64,000 nt of DNA, from NCBI GenBank assembly GCA_002381645.1, contig DFXE01000001.1, forward strand, positions 1,479 to 65,478, written 5' to 3'. This DNA comes from Bacteroidales bacterium UBA4116 (GTDB taxonomy: Bacteria; Bacteroidota; Bacteroidia; Bacteroidales; Tannerellaceae). Shown here piece by piece: positions 33,056 through 41,608 of this stretch; position 1 is the first letter of the stretch, and every line of letters begins with the position of its first letter. The translations under genes were made by a program, and so were the position numbers. The notes under the pieces are model-generated. The model was not told the DNA's origin. It was given only the letters and a program-made list of their open reading frames with translations, and searched no databases.

Positions 33056-33802
33056 TCAGAATATCTTATTAATTACTTCCATAAAATTATTGACATTCAG
33101 TTTTGCCAGGATATTCTTTCGGTGGTTATTCACCGTATGAATGCTTATACTAAGTCTATATGCTATTTCTTTACTAAGTAAACCCTGACGAATAAGCAGA
33201 AGGATTTCTTTTTCGCGTATAGTTAATTCATTTTCCTTTGCCGGTGAAGAACAATCTATTATTTCACCTGTTTTTCTGTGGATAACAGTCCGTTTAACTT
33301 TACCGGAAAAACCCTGATCAGGCGAAATATCCATTATACCCATAATGATCCATGCCTTACCATTCCTATCCGTTTCCACAACCTGTTGCCGGGTGACGAT
33401 GTTTATGTATTGTTGACTGCTCTTTAACATTCGTAACTGGAATATCTGCTGGTAGTCATTTCTGCATTCCGGCGGAAGTGAATAAATAAAGAGTCCGTGT
33501 TCCACCTGGTATTCCATAAGCTGCACCCTGTCATCGGGATGGATGCGTTCTTCCAGCATATCGCCCTGCTTTCTTATATTTTGTATCCAGGACGGATTAT
33601 ATCCAAAAAGTAAAGAGAAATTATCAGAAGCAAAGTCATAGCGTTGCTTAAAGACATCGACAGTAAAAATACAGCTGTGACTTATACGTGAGTATTGACG
33701 GATAGATTCCCGTTTCTTACTCCATACCTGATAATTCACATCCTGCTCCGTGATTTGCTGCCTTGCCCATAACTGGCTGGGAGTTAACCTATCTGTCATC
33801 AT
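33056..33802 (-). CDS. PAS-like sensor with LuxR-type DNA-binding domain
   Basis: 248 residues from the ATG at 33802 (MMTDRLTPSQ); another in-frame ATG at 33820 adds six residues. Residues about 40-160 resemble a PAS fold (CIFTVDVFKQRYDFASDNFSLLFGYNPSWI, ERIHPDDR, WIIMGIMDISPD). The C-terminal 60 residues form a LuxR/GerE helix-turn-helix (LTIREKEILLLIRQGLLSKEIAYRLSISIHTVNNHRKNILAKLNV). A one-component or orphan response regulator is likely, with ligand and targets unknown. It starts just after the methyltransferase gene on the same strand and is probably co-transcribed with it. Confidence 0.8.
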   Translation of the reverse strand: MMTDRLTPSQLWARQQITEQDVNYQVWSKKRESIRQYSRISHSCIFTVDVFKQRYDFASDNFSLLFGYNPSWIQNIRKQGDMLEERIHPDDRVQLMEYQVEHGLFIYSLPPECRNDYQQIFQLRMLKSSQQYINIVTRQQVVETDRNGKAWIIMGIMDISPDQGFSGKVKRTVIHRKTGEIIDCSSPAKENELTIREKEILLLIRQGLLSKEIAYRLSISIHTVNNHRKNILAKLNVNNFMEVINKIF

Positions 33803-33829
33803 ATAATAAAGGTAACACAAAAACAGACA

Positions 33830-34561
33830 TCACTTTTTAGCAGAAACAAGCAACATCATGGGACGGCGCAATTCATCTTTCATATCGGGATAAGCCTCCA
33901 GCATCTCTTTGCTTGGTTCAGGCTCTACAACCTCCTTTATAGTGAATCCTTCTTTAAGCAGGCAATTCAGGTAAGTGGTAAGCGTTTTATGATATTTTAC
34001 CACTTTCTCTCCTAAAAAAACAGCCTCACGTTTTCCTTCCATAAAATAATTATCCACAGGCCAATGCAGCCTGTTACCTTCCTCATCATAAGCCCACTCC
34101 TGTGTACCATAAGCCGTAAAAACAGGATGTTCAACCGAAAACACAAAGCTACTGGCCGGCTTGAGCCATTTATAAATATTACGGCTAAGTATATCGAATG
34201 ATTTGATATAATGAAATGTGAGTGAACTCAATACAATATCGAATGTCTCCTTAGGATATTTGACTTCTTCGAGAGGTTTGCGGATATATTCAATCCCTTT
34301 CAGGTTGTTTATCTCCCTCGCCCGCTCCAGCATTCTCTCGGAGATATCAATACCAATTACAGAAGAAGCTCCGTTCTCAATCGCATAGCGGCAATGCCAC
34401 CCGAAACCGCATCCGAGATCCAAGACATCAGTCCCCGCAAAATCAGGAAGCATTGTTTTAAGGACATGCCACTCTCCTGCCCCTTCAAGCCCCTTTTCCG
34501 AACGGTTCATCTTTCTATATTGTTCGAAAAAGCTTTTATCGTCGTATTTATTTTCTTTCAT
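33830..34561 (-). CDS. class I SAM-dependent methyltransferase
   Basis: 243 residues from the ATG at 34561 (MKENKYDDKSFFEQY). An upstream ATG at 34591 is in frame, but the -7-like element at 34581-34588 falls inside that extension. Motif I is VLDLGCGFGWHCRYA, motif post-I GIDISERMLERA and motif II IVLSSLTFHYI. The family resembles ubiquinone/menaquinone-type and small-molecule methyltransferases, and the substrate is unknown. It is the first gene of a pair with the PAS-LuxR regulator and is divergent from a TetR gene. Confidence 0.87.
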   Translation of the reverse strand: MKENKYDDKSFFEQYRKMNRSEKGLEGAGEWHVLKTMLPDFAGTDVLDLGCGFGWHCRYAIENGASSVIGIDISERMLERAREINNLKGIEYIRKPLEEVKYPKETFDIVLSSLTFHYIKSFDILSRNIYKWLKPASSFVFSVEHPVFTAYGTQEWAYDEEGNRLHWPVDNYFMEGKREAVFLGEKVVKYHKTLTTYLNCLLKEGFTIKEVVEPEPSKEMLEAYPDMKDELRRPMMLLVSAKK

Positions 34562-34580
34562 TCCCTTTTTAATTTGTATA

Positions 34581-34588
34581 CAAAAATA
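34581..34588 (-). promoter_or_regulatory. -7 element for the methyltransferase gene
   Basis: The minus strand reads TATTTTTG (TAnnTTTG), 19 bp before ATG 34561. No spaced -33. Confidence 0.4.
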
Positions 34589-34634
34589 CAATTTATTGAT
34601 ACATAACCTCTTTTATTATCAAAACAAATAAAAG

Positions 34635-34666
34635 TTTGTATATCTCGAAACAAAGGTATACCTTTG
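34635..34666 (+). promoter_or_regulatory. promoter of the TetR gene at 34688
   Basis: TTTG (34635-34638), a 20-bp spacer and TACCTTTG (34659-34666): an exact consensus promoter. The operator palindrome begins at the very next base. Confidence 0.8.
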
Positions 34667-34682
34667 TTGAACAATCGTTCAA
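34667..34682 (+). promoter_or_regulatory. TetR operator, copy 1
   Basis: TTGAACAATCGTTCAA, a perfect TTGAAC/GTTCAA inverted repeat with a 4-bp centre at the transcription start region. Near-identical copies occur at 35310-35325 and 38493-38508. Confidence 0.7.
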
Positions 34683-34687
34683 TAACG

Positions 34688-35292
34688 TGACAAAACAAGA
34701 TAGTAAAGAATATATACTGGAGAAGACATTTTTCCTTTTACTGACGAAAGGATATAATGCTGTTTCTATAACCGATATACAGGCGGAAACCGGTATGTCG
34801 CGCGGGCTGTTATATCATTATTTCGGCAGTAAGGAAGAACTCTTTAAGGCAGCGGGAGAAGTATATCTGGTATCTTCCTTCCTTATCAATACGGACGAAA
34901 CAAAAGGATACGACCTTATCGGTATGATGCAATATATTATAGAGAAATATACGGCAATATCCCGTCAGTGGCGGAATTATGCAGGAACAGGAAAAATTAC
35001 AATGGCTAATTACGATTTCCTGTTTTACCAGATGATGCGGAAAGAAAAGGAAATTGAAAAAAAGTATTTCCATATGCGCCGTGAAGAAGAAAAAGCCTGG
35101 ACGGATGCTGTTAACAAATCACTTTCAAAAGGAGAAATAAGACCTTTGCTTCCTGCAGAAAAAATAGCAGCACATTTTATACTTCTCCTCGACGGCGTGT
35201 GGATGCAGTCGACGGAAACAAACAGTATCAGCCGGTATATCCGGCATACCCGGCAGGTATTGCAGGATTACTATTATTTGCTGAAAGCATAA
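34688..35292 (+). CDS. TetR/AcrR-family repressor
   Basis: About 201 residues if it starts at the GTG 34688 (VTKQDSKEYILEKTFFLLLTKGYNAVSI). The frame is open to a TTG at 34636, but that codon lies in the promoter's -33 element, so the later start is preferred. The DNA-binding domain is ITDIQAETGMSRGLLYHYFGSKEELFKA, and the rest is the usual helical ligand domain. An operator palindrome lies between promoter and start codon, and a near-identical one precedes the MATE gene 40 bp downstream. I infer repression of both genes until a drug-like ligand binds. Confidence 0.87.
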
Positions 35293-35309
35293 TTTTTTTT
35301 TACCAATAT

Positions 35310-35325
35310 TTGAACAATCATTCAA
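35310..35325 (+). promoter_or_regulatory. TetR operator, copy 2, before the MATE gene
   Basis: TTGAACAATCATTCAA differs from copy 1 by one base. It sits 6 bp before the MATE start codon and overlaps a -7-like AATATTTG. Confidence 0.65.
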
Positions 35326-35331
35326 TTTTTT

Positions 35332-36738
35332 ATGAATACAAATCAAGCGGTAAACGCAGAAAAATTACTGGCGACCGGTAAAATGGGACCACTGATTGCA
35401 AGGTATGCCATACCCGGTGCAGTGGGATTAGTCTTTTTTAGTCTTCAATCGATTATCGACGGTATCATTGTGGGAAATTTTATAGGGGCCGATGCACTGG
35501 CAAGCGTTAGTCTTGTTATGCCCGCATACACCATGCTAACAGCGATAGCACTTATCGTAGGCATAGGTTCACAGGCACAGATGAGTATAGGAATGGGAGA
35601 GGGAGATTACTTCAAAACAAAAAGTGCACTCAAAACCGGTATGTTTTTTATCATCGGTTTTGCTACAGTGTTCTGCATCTTTATTAATGCATTTCCGTCC
35701 GAAGTGGCCCGGTTCCTCGGTTCCGACGGCGTGCTTCTCGACGGATCGGTAAATTATATACGTGGGGTGATGCCGTTTATGATAGCCAACGCCTGCTTCT
35801 ACTTCTTCGACTATGTACTTAAAGCATTGGGACATCCCCGGTTTTCCATGATCGTGATGATATCTTCCGTATTAATGAATACCGTGCTGAGTATTTTATT
35901 CGTGACACAATTCGATATGGGCACATTCGGCGTAGGTTTGGCTACAGGACTTTCTATGCTTACAGGTTGTATCCTATCAGGAGCGGTGGCATGGAAACAA
36001 CTCAGGCGCCATACTAACCTGAAACAAAAAAAAGGCAGTTTCAGTTGGCGGTTACTGTGGAGAATATTTTATAATGGATCCTCCGAAGGAGTATCTGAAA
36101 TAGCCATGGGTGTGACGCTTTTTCTTTTTAATCTTACACTAATGAGATTTGCCGGTAAAGAAGGAGTAGCAGCTTTTTCAGTGATCAACTATATCATATT
36201 TATCGGCACAAGTATCCTGTTGGGTATATCAGACGGAACTATTCCTGTGGTAAGTTATAACTACGGAGCAAAATTATGGGACAGGATACGTGAAGCCCTC
36301 AAAGTGGTTTTCCGCGCCAATTTCCTGATCGGCCTTGTATTTCTTGTATTGCTGTGGACATGTGGCGAATACATCATATCCCTATTTCTCGACAGCTCAT
36401 CCCAAAAGGTTATAGACATGGCCGTACAAGGATCGCGGATTATGGGATTTTCTTTTCTTATGAATGGATTCAATATCTTTAGTGCAAGCTTCTTTACAGC
36501 GATCGATAATGCCAAATGGTCTTTGATGATTGCTTCACTCCGCGGACTGGTGTTTATTATAACCGGTATTACTATCTTACCCGGCTTATTGGGAGTAACA
36601 GGTATTTGGCTCACCATACCGATCGCCGAATTTCTTACGATACTTATAGGTAGTAGTTTATTGAGAAAAGTAGTGAATAAGTCATCTCGTCAATACACAC
36701 AAACGGATCTGAACATAAAAGAGCCGCTTTGCGTTTAA
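35332..36738 (+). CDS. MATE-family multidrug efflux transporter
   Basis: 468 residues, the normal length for the family, with 12 hydrophobic segments. It opens with MGPLIARYAIPGAVGLVFFSLQSIIDGIIVGNFIGADALASVSLV, the standard first two helices of MATE proteins, and repeats the pattern in the second half (LWRIFYNGSSEGVSEIAMGV). MATE pumps export cationic drugs using a sodium or proton gradient at the inner membrane. It follows the TetR gene by 39 bp, with the operator in between. Confidence 0.93.
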   Translation: MNTNQAVNAEKLLATGKMGPLIARYAIPGAVGLVFFSLQSIIDGIIVGNFIGADALASVSLVMPAYTMLTAIALIVGIGSQAQMSIGMGEGDYFKTKSALKTGMFFIIGFATVFCIFINAFPSEVARFLGSDGVLLDGSVNYIRGVMPFMIANACFYFFDYVLKALGHPRFSMIVMISSVLMNTVLSILFVTQFDMGTFGVGLATGLSMLTGCILSGAVAWKQLRRHTNLKQKKGSFSWRLLWRIFYNGSSEGVSEIAMGVTLFLFNLTLMRFAGKEGVAAFSVINYIIFIGTSILLGISDGTIPVVSYNYGAKLWDRIREALKVVFRANFLIGLVFLVLLWTCGEYIISLFLDSSSQKVIDMAVQGSRIMGFSFLMNGFNIFSASFFTAIDNAKWSLMIASLRGLVFIITGITILPGLLGVTGIWLTIPIAEFLTILIGSSLLRKVVNKSSRQYTQTDLNIKEPLCV

Positions 36739-36747
36739 CTGAAAAAC

Positions 36748-36788
36748 GGATAGCCGGACATCTTTTTTAGACGATTATCGGGCTATTC
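36748..36788. terminator. possible bidirectional stem-loop between MATE and DUF3795 genes
   Basis: GATAGCC and GGGCTATTC can pair across about 25 nt containing a T-run, between two converging genes. The stem is imperfect. Confidence 0.4.
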
Positions 36789-37196
36789 TTATTTATTTCT
36801 TGGCTTATTGCAAGCAAGACATACATCACTATGAACGGATAAAACCTGTCCGCAGAATAAACATATCCAGCTTTTATTTTCCAGAATCAGAAAAACAGTT
36901 ACGCCATTTTTCTGAATTTCCTGTAAATTATGTATCAGGCTGGTTTGATAATTTTTCACATAGCGGGCATCTAATTGCCTTATCCGTAAACACGGGAATT
37001 TGGAGCATTCAAAACAAAAACCGGATTTTGTCTTTAATAAATGATCACAATTTTTAATCCGGCAGGAAATGCAATGCTTAGGCTTACTTAATGAATTTTC
37101 ATTACACCCGCAACAAGGGTTCTTTTTCCGTAGGTAAGCAATACAAACGCCACAATTAATTCCACAAGGCGCTATATGTTCCCGGTTAAACCCCAT
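36789..37196 (-). CDS. DUF3795 cysteine-rich protein
   Basis: 135 residues with 15 or so Cys. The DUF3795 opening HIAPCGINCGVCIAYLRKKNPCCGC is followed by CISCRIKNC and GFCFECSKFPCLRI. A C-terminal zinc-ribbon-like pair (CLFCGQVLSVHSDVCLAC) completes the protein. Metal binding, zinc or an Fe-S cluster, is likely. No function is established for the family. It lies 6 bp downstream of the ClbS/DfsB-family gene on the same strand. Confidence 0.8.
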   Translation of the reverse strand: MGFNREHIAPCGINCGVCIAYLRKKNPCCGCNENSLSKPKHCISCRIKNCDHLLKTKSGFCFECSKFPCLRIRQLDARYVKNYQTSLIHNLQEIQKNGVTVFLILENKSWICLFCGQVLSVHSDVCLACNKPRNK

Positions 37197-37202
37197 TAAC
37201 TT

Positions 37203-37703
37203 TCATTTCTTTATATGCATTTTTATTTTCTTGATAGCCCAGTCATAATGGCTTGAAGTAGAAGAAATGCAATAACTTCCCAGATTGGTGCTCCCGGTCC
37301 AGGGGAAGAATTTTTTTGTAAATAACTCTTCATCTGAAAACGATTCTATTAATTTTATGGTATCTTCATGGCTTTTGGATAAAAGCTTTTTCGCCTCATC
37401 CAACGATGTTTTTTGATGCTTTTCCCAAAATTCTACATTCATTTGAGGATAAGTTTTCCAGTTATAAGGCTGTGGCAGGAAGTTTGCTGCATTTCCTGCA
37501 TGATTGGAACGGGCCCAGTTCAATAACAATTGATGCCACTCATATAAATGGATCAATACATCGCGCAGATTTTTATCCCTGTCTTCAAAAGAAAATGAAG
37601 CATCCTGTTTTTCCTTCGGCATCGAATCTATAAGTTTCCACAATTTTTCAAATTCTCCGGTAGCTTTTGCTATTAATTCCTCTTCATTTGTAGGCCTTGC
37701 CAT
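37203..37703 (-). CDS. ClbS/DfsB-family four-helix bundle protein
   Basis: 166 residues from the ATG at 37703 (MARPTNEEELIAKATGEFEKLW). An ATG nine codons upstream overlaps the promoter-like element and is less likely. The family pattern is clear: LRDVLIHLYEWHQLLLNW near residue 50, LPQPYNWKTYPQMN near 80 and FPWTGSTNLGSYCISSTSSHYDWAIKKIK at the end. ClbS protects against colibactin and DfsB relates to DinB-like proteins. For this relative a protective or stress role is only an inference. It precedes the DUF3795 gene. Confidence 0.82.
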   Translation of the reverse strand: MARPTNEEELIAKATGEFEKLWKLIDSMPKEKQDASFSFEDRDKNLRDVLIHLYEWHQLLLNWARSNHAGNAANFLPQPYNWKTYPQMNVEFWEKHQKTSLDEAKKLLSKSHEDTIKLIESFSDEELFTKKFFPWTGSTNLGSYCISSTSSHYDWAIKKIKMHIKK

Positions 37704-37727
37704 ATCTTTTATTATAAGGTTGAAAAA

Positions 37728-37735
37728 CAAAAATA
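37728..37735 (-). promoter_or_regulatory. -7 element for the ClbS/DfsB-DUF3795 pair
   Basis: The minus strand reads TATTTTTG (TAnnTTTG), 24 bp before ATG 37703. No spaced -33. Confidence 0.35.
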
Positions 37736-37807
37736 AAAACTGTTGAAGAAAAAAGAAAGGAAGAAAAACAAGAAAATAATATCTTTACACAAAATATAAT
37801 ACCACAG

Positions 37808-38413
37808 ATGAATAAGAAAGAAGTCATTTTTGTACTGTTAAACGGGTTTGCCGATTGGGAAGGCGCTTATATCTCCACATGCCTAAATACGGGAGTAAAA
37901 CCCGGAAACCCTATTAAATACACAGTTAAAACACTCTCTCTATCCAAAGAACCTATTAATTCCATTGGAGGATTTAAGCTTTTGCCCGATTACAGCATCG
38001 AAGACATTCCAGAGGATTATGCTGCCCTGATCCTGATTGGCGGGATGAATTGGTTCAATCCGGAATCCCTGAAAATACTCCCTTTAGTAGAAAAAGCTAT
38101 CTCCCGGAATAGATTGGTTGCCGCCATATGCAATGCTTCTGTTTTTCTTGGAATGAACGGATTGCTTAACCAAGTAAAACACACCAGCAATACACTTGAA
38201 TATCTTAAGCAATATGCAGGAGATTTATACACCGGAGAAGGTAACTATCAAAATAAACAAGCTGTAACAGACTGTAATATTATCACAGCCAGTGGTACCT
38301 CCCCAATCGAATTCTGCCGTGAAATCCTCTACGCACTTGAAGCGGATACACCGGAAACGATTGAAGAAAGCTATTTTTATTATAAAAACGGTTTTGTCAC
38401 CAATAAGGAATAA
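37808..38413 (+). CDS. DJ-1/PfpI-family glutamine amidotransferase-like protein
   Basis: 201 residues without signal peptide. The opening KEVIFVLLNGFADWEGAYI and the nucleophile elbow LVAAICNASVFLGMNGLL (Cys near residue 108) are typical of type 1 glutamine amidotransferase-like/DJ-1 proteins, as is ALILIGGMNWF. Members act as chaperones, glyoxalases or proteases, and the activity here is unknown. The gene is single, with a weak stem-loop downstream. Confidence 0.8.
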   Translation: MNKKEVIFVLLNGFADWEGAYISTCLNTGVKPGNPIKYTVKTLSLSKEPINSIGGFKLLPDYSIEDIPEDYAALILIGGMNWFNPESLKILPLVEKAISRNRLVAAICNASVFLGMNGLLNQVKHTSNTLEYLKQYAGDLYTGEGNYQNKQAVTDCNIITASGTSPIEFCREILYALEADTPETIEESYFYYKNGFVTNKE

Positions 38414-38419
38414 AAATAG

Positions 38420-38452
38420 ACTGCAAATGATATAATGAGGAACACTTGCAGT
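38420..38452 (+). terminator. weak stem-loop after the DJ-1/PfpI gene
   Basis: ACTGCAA and TTGCAGT pair across 19 nt, followed by GAAAATATTTTTT. Plausible but not strong. Confidence 0.35.
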
Positions 38453-38492
38453 TGAAAATATTTTTTCCCCGTCAAATAATAATTATCATTGG

Positions 38493-38508
38493 TTGAACAA
38501 TTATTCAA
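38493..38508. promoter_or_regulatory. TetR operator, copy 3, without an adjacent gene start
   Basis: TTGAACAATTATTCAA matches copy 2 at all but one base. It lies between the convergent DJ-1 and fimbrillin genes. A -7-like TATCATTG ends 1 bp before it, the same geometry as at copy 1. The following 145 bp hold no ORF longer than 11 codons that I can find. Confidence 0.5.
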
Positions 38509-38653
38509 TCAATATATAATTATTATTTAACTAAGGTACAATGTATTATTAATTCAGTAGAAGATACGTATTGTATAGGTTAAAAAAATAATTTCTATCA
38601 CAGAATGAGGATAACTACACAAAAACCTATCGTTGAATAATGAAATATATGGA

Positions 38654-40123
38654 TTAAGAGCCGGATTGCATAACATTTACCTCCATTTGTATCGTTCCTG
38701 AAGTAATAATTATTTTTCCTTGTCGCTCCGCATTCGTACCATTTTGTGAAACGGAAACTGTTAATGCAAACCGCCCTTTATTTGTGGGGGTTCCTAAATT
38801 GACATTTAACCATTCAGGATTTTCCGATCTGGCAGTACATTGCCACTGACCGTTTTTGGAATATGTTGTTTTAATCTTTATTTCGTAATAATTTCCACCT
38901 TTGGCAACAGCAATCTCATTTTTATCTGTTCCCATTAAATATTTTCCGCTTGTTGCTATATGAACAATGTCGGCATCTTCTTCACCAAGTACAAATGAAT
39001 TGATTCCATTAGTCGATATGTCATTCATTGCTTCAGTAAAAGCGGCATGCCCGTTATTATTTACACTCATAATATTAACTACATATTTATGATTGCGAAC
39101 TATCTGGCAATATCCGTCGGTATCTTCCATATCTATCCGGTAATACCTGTTATCCTGCCCTTTATAAGTTGCTTTGATGATTAAATAAACACCATTATAA
39201 GGGAGGGTTTTAGGATCGGCGTTGGGGTTAATATATACCGGCCCATTTAAATCGGAATACTCAAGAACATAATTATCAACGATATTCAGCACATCTGATT
39301 CCGGCACATAAATCTGTCCTTCCATGGCATATGAGGCATTTGCTAATACATATGTATTCCTCAAATCCACTAACCTGGTATTCTCCTCTGGTAAATTCGC
39401 CACTTCCACAGGATCATATAATTCTTCATCAAACAAACGGGTTATACACCCTATCTGATTAATGCCCATTACCGATATTTCTTTTATTTGAAATTCATTC
39501 CTTAAAGCACTCGTTGAGTTATAAATATCTACGCCAACATCAATCCTGGCTAACGACCTGTAAAGTGTAACCCTGGTTACAGGCATATCATTTTCCTGGC
39601 TGGGATAAAGATGTGATGTGGTCAAACCACACATAGGAAATAAAGGAACATTTCCCGATATATATGGAACCATCCATCGTTTGCCATCGAACGTCAGTTT
39701 TTTATGTACGATTTCCCTGTCTGTTCCTTCAGATATTACATTATTTTGAATAAGCGTTTCAATTTCATTGTGTGAATTGGCAAGTATCATCAAACGAACA
39801 CCGTTTGATATATCTGTAGTGTCGAAATTCATTGTAAAGATCTTTTTGTTTCCCGGGCCTTCCGTTATTTCACTATCTGGTATTGCCTGATGATAAAGAA
39901 ACTTATCCCGCCCCTCTTCATTTTTAAACACCAGTACATCTATTTCATTTATCGTGTTTTCCTGAAAAGCCGCTTTTGTAGAATATGAACTGGTCGAAGG
40001 TATATCCAGTTCCAGCCTGACAGCCGGTACTTTATCCTGTGGTATCAGCCCTCCTGTTTCTTCTGTCGTACATGACAATACGGAAAACATTACATACAAC
40101 AATATCATGCATCTTTTTTTCAT
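38654..40123 (-). CDS. fimbrillin-family lipoprotein with C-terminal BACON-like domain
   Basis: 489 residues. The lipoprotein signal ends at FSVLSCTTEE. The N-terminal part has the fimbrillin pattern: an Arg/Lys cleavage-type region (STSSYSTKAAFQENTINEIDVLVFKNEEG) and a transthyretin-like core with LYRSLARIDVGVDI. The C-terminal 95 residues (YEIKIKTTYSKNGQWQCTARSENPEWLNV to IIITSGTIQMEVNVMQSGS) look like a BACON/Ig-like domain. It is the last gene of the pilus operon, 2 bp after its neighbour. An accessory or tip role is inferred from position and the extra domain. Confidence 0.72.
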   Translation of the reverse strand: MKKRCMILLYVMFSVLSCTTEETGGLIPQDKVPAVRLELDIPSTSSYSTKAAFQENTINEIDVLVFKNEEGRDKFLYHQAIPDSEITEGPGNKKIFTMNFDTTDISNGVRLMILANSHNEIETLIQNNVISEGTDREIVHKKLTFDGKRWMVPYISGNVPLFPMCGLTTSHLYPSQENDMPVTRVTLYRSLARIDVGVDIYNSTSALRNEFQIKEISVMGINQIGCITRLFDEELYDPVEVANLPEENTRLVDLRNTYVLANASYAMEGQIYVPESDVLNIVDNYVLEYSDLNGPVYINPNADPKTLPYNGVYLIIKATYKGQDNRYYRIDMEDTDGYCQIVRNHKYVVNIMSVNNNGHAAFTEAMNDISTNGINSFVLGEEDADIVHIATSGKYLMGTDKNEIAVAKGGNYYEIKIKTTYSKNGQWQCTARSENPEWLNVNLGTPTNKGRFALTVSVSQNGTNAERQGKIIITSGTIQMEVNVMQSGS

Positions 40124-40125
40124 CT

Positions 40126-41595
40126 TTATCGGGTAACTTTCACCGCAATATCTTTTTCGATCTTTCCGGCTTTTATTTTTATTGTCCCTTGAACGGATGA
40201 AGAAATATTATTCTTCAATATATTAAAAATAAGTTTATTATTATCTCCTTTTGTCGCAATCAGCCAATCTGAACCGGATACAATGGTATAATCCCACCCG
40301 CCCGGTGCATCTGTTTGTATATTTATCTCTCCAACATATACATCCGGACTCGTGGATGTTATCTGATAATTAATAATACCGGGTTCAACATTCAATATGT
40401 AATCTTCGATCGGCGGGTTGATCTCCTTATTTGTCCATATATTCATTTGAAGTTCTAATCCCTGTGCTGTTCTACGGAACGCATCATCCGCACTTTTATA
40501 ACCCTCACTGGTTACATCCGTTACAGTTATATCATATACATGGTTACGCAGAATATGGGGAAAAGTACGCGCTGATCCGACAAATCCGCCCCCGCCCCCT
40601 TCATCCCATTCTTCATACCTGCCTCCGGGACCTTCGGGGTCGGGTACATATACATTCCACACAATACGGAAGTCGATCCGGTAATAGGAACGGTCTGTAT
40701 CCGCATTACTACCGTATATTCCTTCCATAATCAGACACGTGGCGTTGTTATAATCACCCTTAGCGGCTTTCTCGGCTTCAAATGTATAAATGGATGCTTC
40801 CGAAAAGTTTCCGGTGACTGGATAATATAGTGGAGGCGTTTGTACATGTCCGGTATTTTGAGGCAGAGATACATTCCGAACCCTAAGTTCTCCGGGTTCA
40901 TAAGGATGTTCGTCCCAGTCAGCATCTTTATTAGGTGCAACACAACCCTTTGTATTGTAATTATATAAATAGATACCCGTCATCCTGAAGTTATTTACAT
41001 TATTATCCAGCTGCAGGTCTATACGCGCAAGTGCACGATATAATAATATCGGAGATTGCGAAAATTGGTTTGCTAGGTTTTCGTCAATGATGACAAACCC
41101 GCTTTCGCCCCACATGGGTATTACCCGGTAATTATCAGTCTGTCCGTCCAGGTTAGCAGGCCATTTACCGGACTGTGAAAACTCCAGTTTACGCATGATC
41201 TCATCTTTTTCACCTTCAAGCGATATGGAGTTAAATGATTCTTTGGCGTTTGCGATTACTACCAGGCGATATTTTTTGCTGGCGTTTTTCATCAATGTAA
41301 CCTTAAATTCCTTTTCTGCCCCATTACCTGTTATTTGTTTTCCTTCCGCGCGATAACTGAATGCTTCTTTACCGTCCAACCCTTCCGAGAATACCAACAC
41401 ATCAATTTCCTTGATTTCATTCTCCATCAATACATCCATAGCGCGGGTAGACGGCCGGCCGGTTACAAAGCTGATCGTTATATCTATTTCCTTTTCCTCT
41501 TCTTTGGGCTCGATTACCTGTTCTTCCGAACAGGATTGAATTATTCCCACAAATAGTAGAAAAAACAGAAGTAATATGTAATGCCGTTTATTCAT
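40126..41595 (-). CDS. fimbrillin-family lipoprotein with C-terminal BACON-like domain (second)
   Basis: 489 residues from the ATG at 41595 (MNKRHYILLLFFLLFV). An ATG 11 codons earlier overlaps the previous gene. The lipobox is IIQSCSEEQ. The middle part resembles the neighbour at 38654 (EIKEIDVLVFSEGLDGKEAFSYR, LLYRALARIDLQLDNN), so the two are paralogues. A glycine run (DEGGGGGFVG) precedes the last strand of the fimbrillin core. The C-terminal 85 residues (INIQTDAPGGWDYTIVSGSDWLIA, GTIKIKAGKIEKDIAVKV) form a BACON-like domain. Likely an accessory/tip subunit of the type V pilus. Confidence 0.72.
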   Translation of the reverse strand: MNKRHYILLLFFLLFVGIIQSCSEEQVIEPKEEEKEIDITISFVTGRPSTRAMDVLMENEIKEIDVLVFSEGLDGKEAFSYRAEGKQITGNGAEKEFKVTLMKNASKKYRLVVIANAKESFNSISLEGEKDEIMRKLEFSQSGKWPANLDGQTDNYRVIPMWGESGFVIIDENLANQFSQSPILLYRALARIDLQLDNNVNNFRMTGIYLYNYNTKGCVAPNKDADWDEHPYEPGELRVRNVSLPQNTGHVQTPPLYYPVTGNFSEASIYTFEAEKAAKGDYNNATCLIMEGIYGSNADTDRSYYRIDFRIVWNVYVPDPEGPGGRYEEWDEGGGGGFVGSARTFPHILRNHVYDITVTDVTSEGYKSADDAFRRTAQGLELQMNIWTNKEINPPIEDYILNVEPGIINYQITSTSPDVYVGEINIQTDAPGGWDYTIVSGSDWLIATKGDNNKLIFNILKNNISSSVQGTIKIKAGKIEKDIAVKVTR

Positions 41596-41608
41596 TTCAA
41601 CATCCTCT

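Noticed and set aside
36789..38413. DUF3795, ClbS/DfsB and DJ-1-like genes as a defence island
   Set aside because: They are small, common accessory genes without nuclease, helicase or toxin partners. Adjacency alone is not enough.
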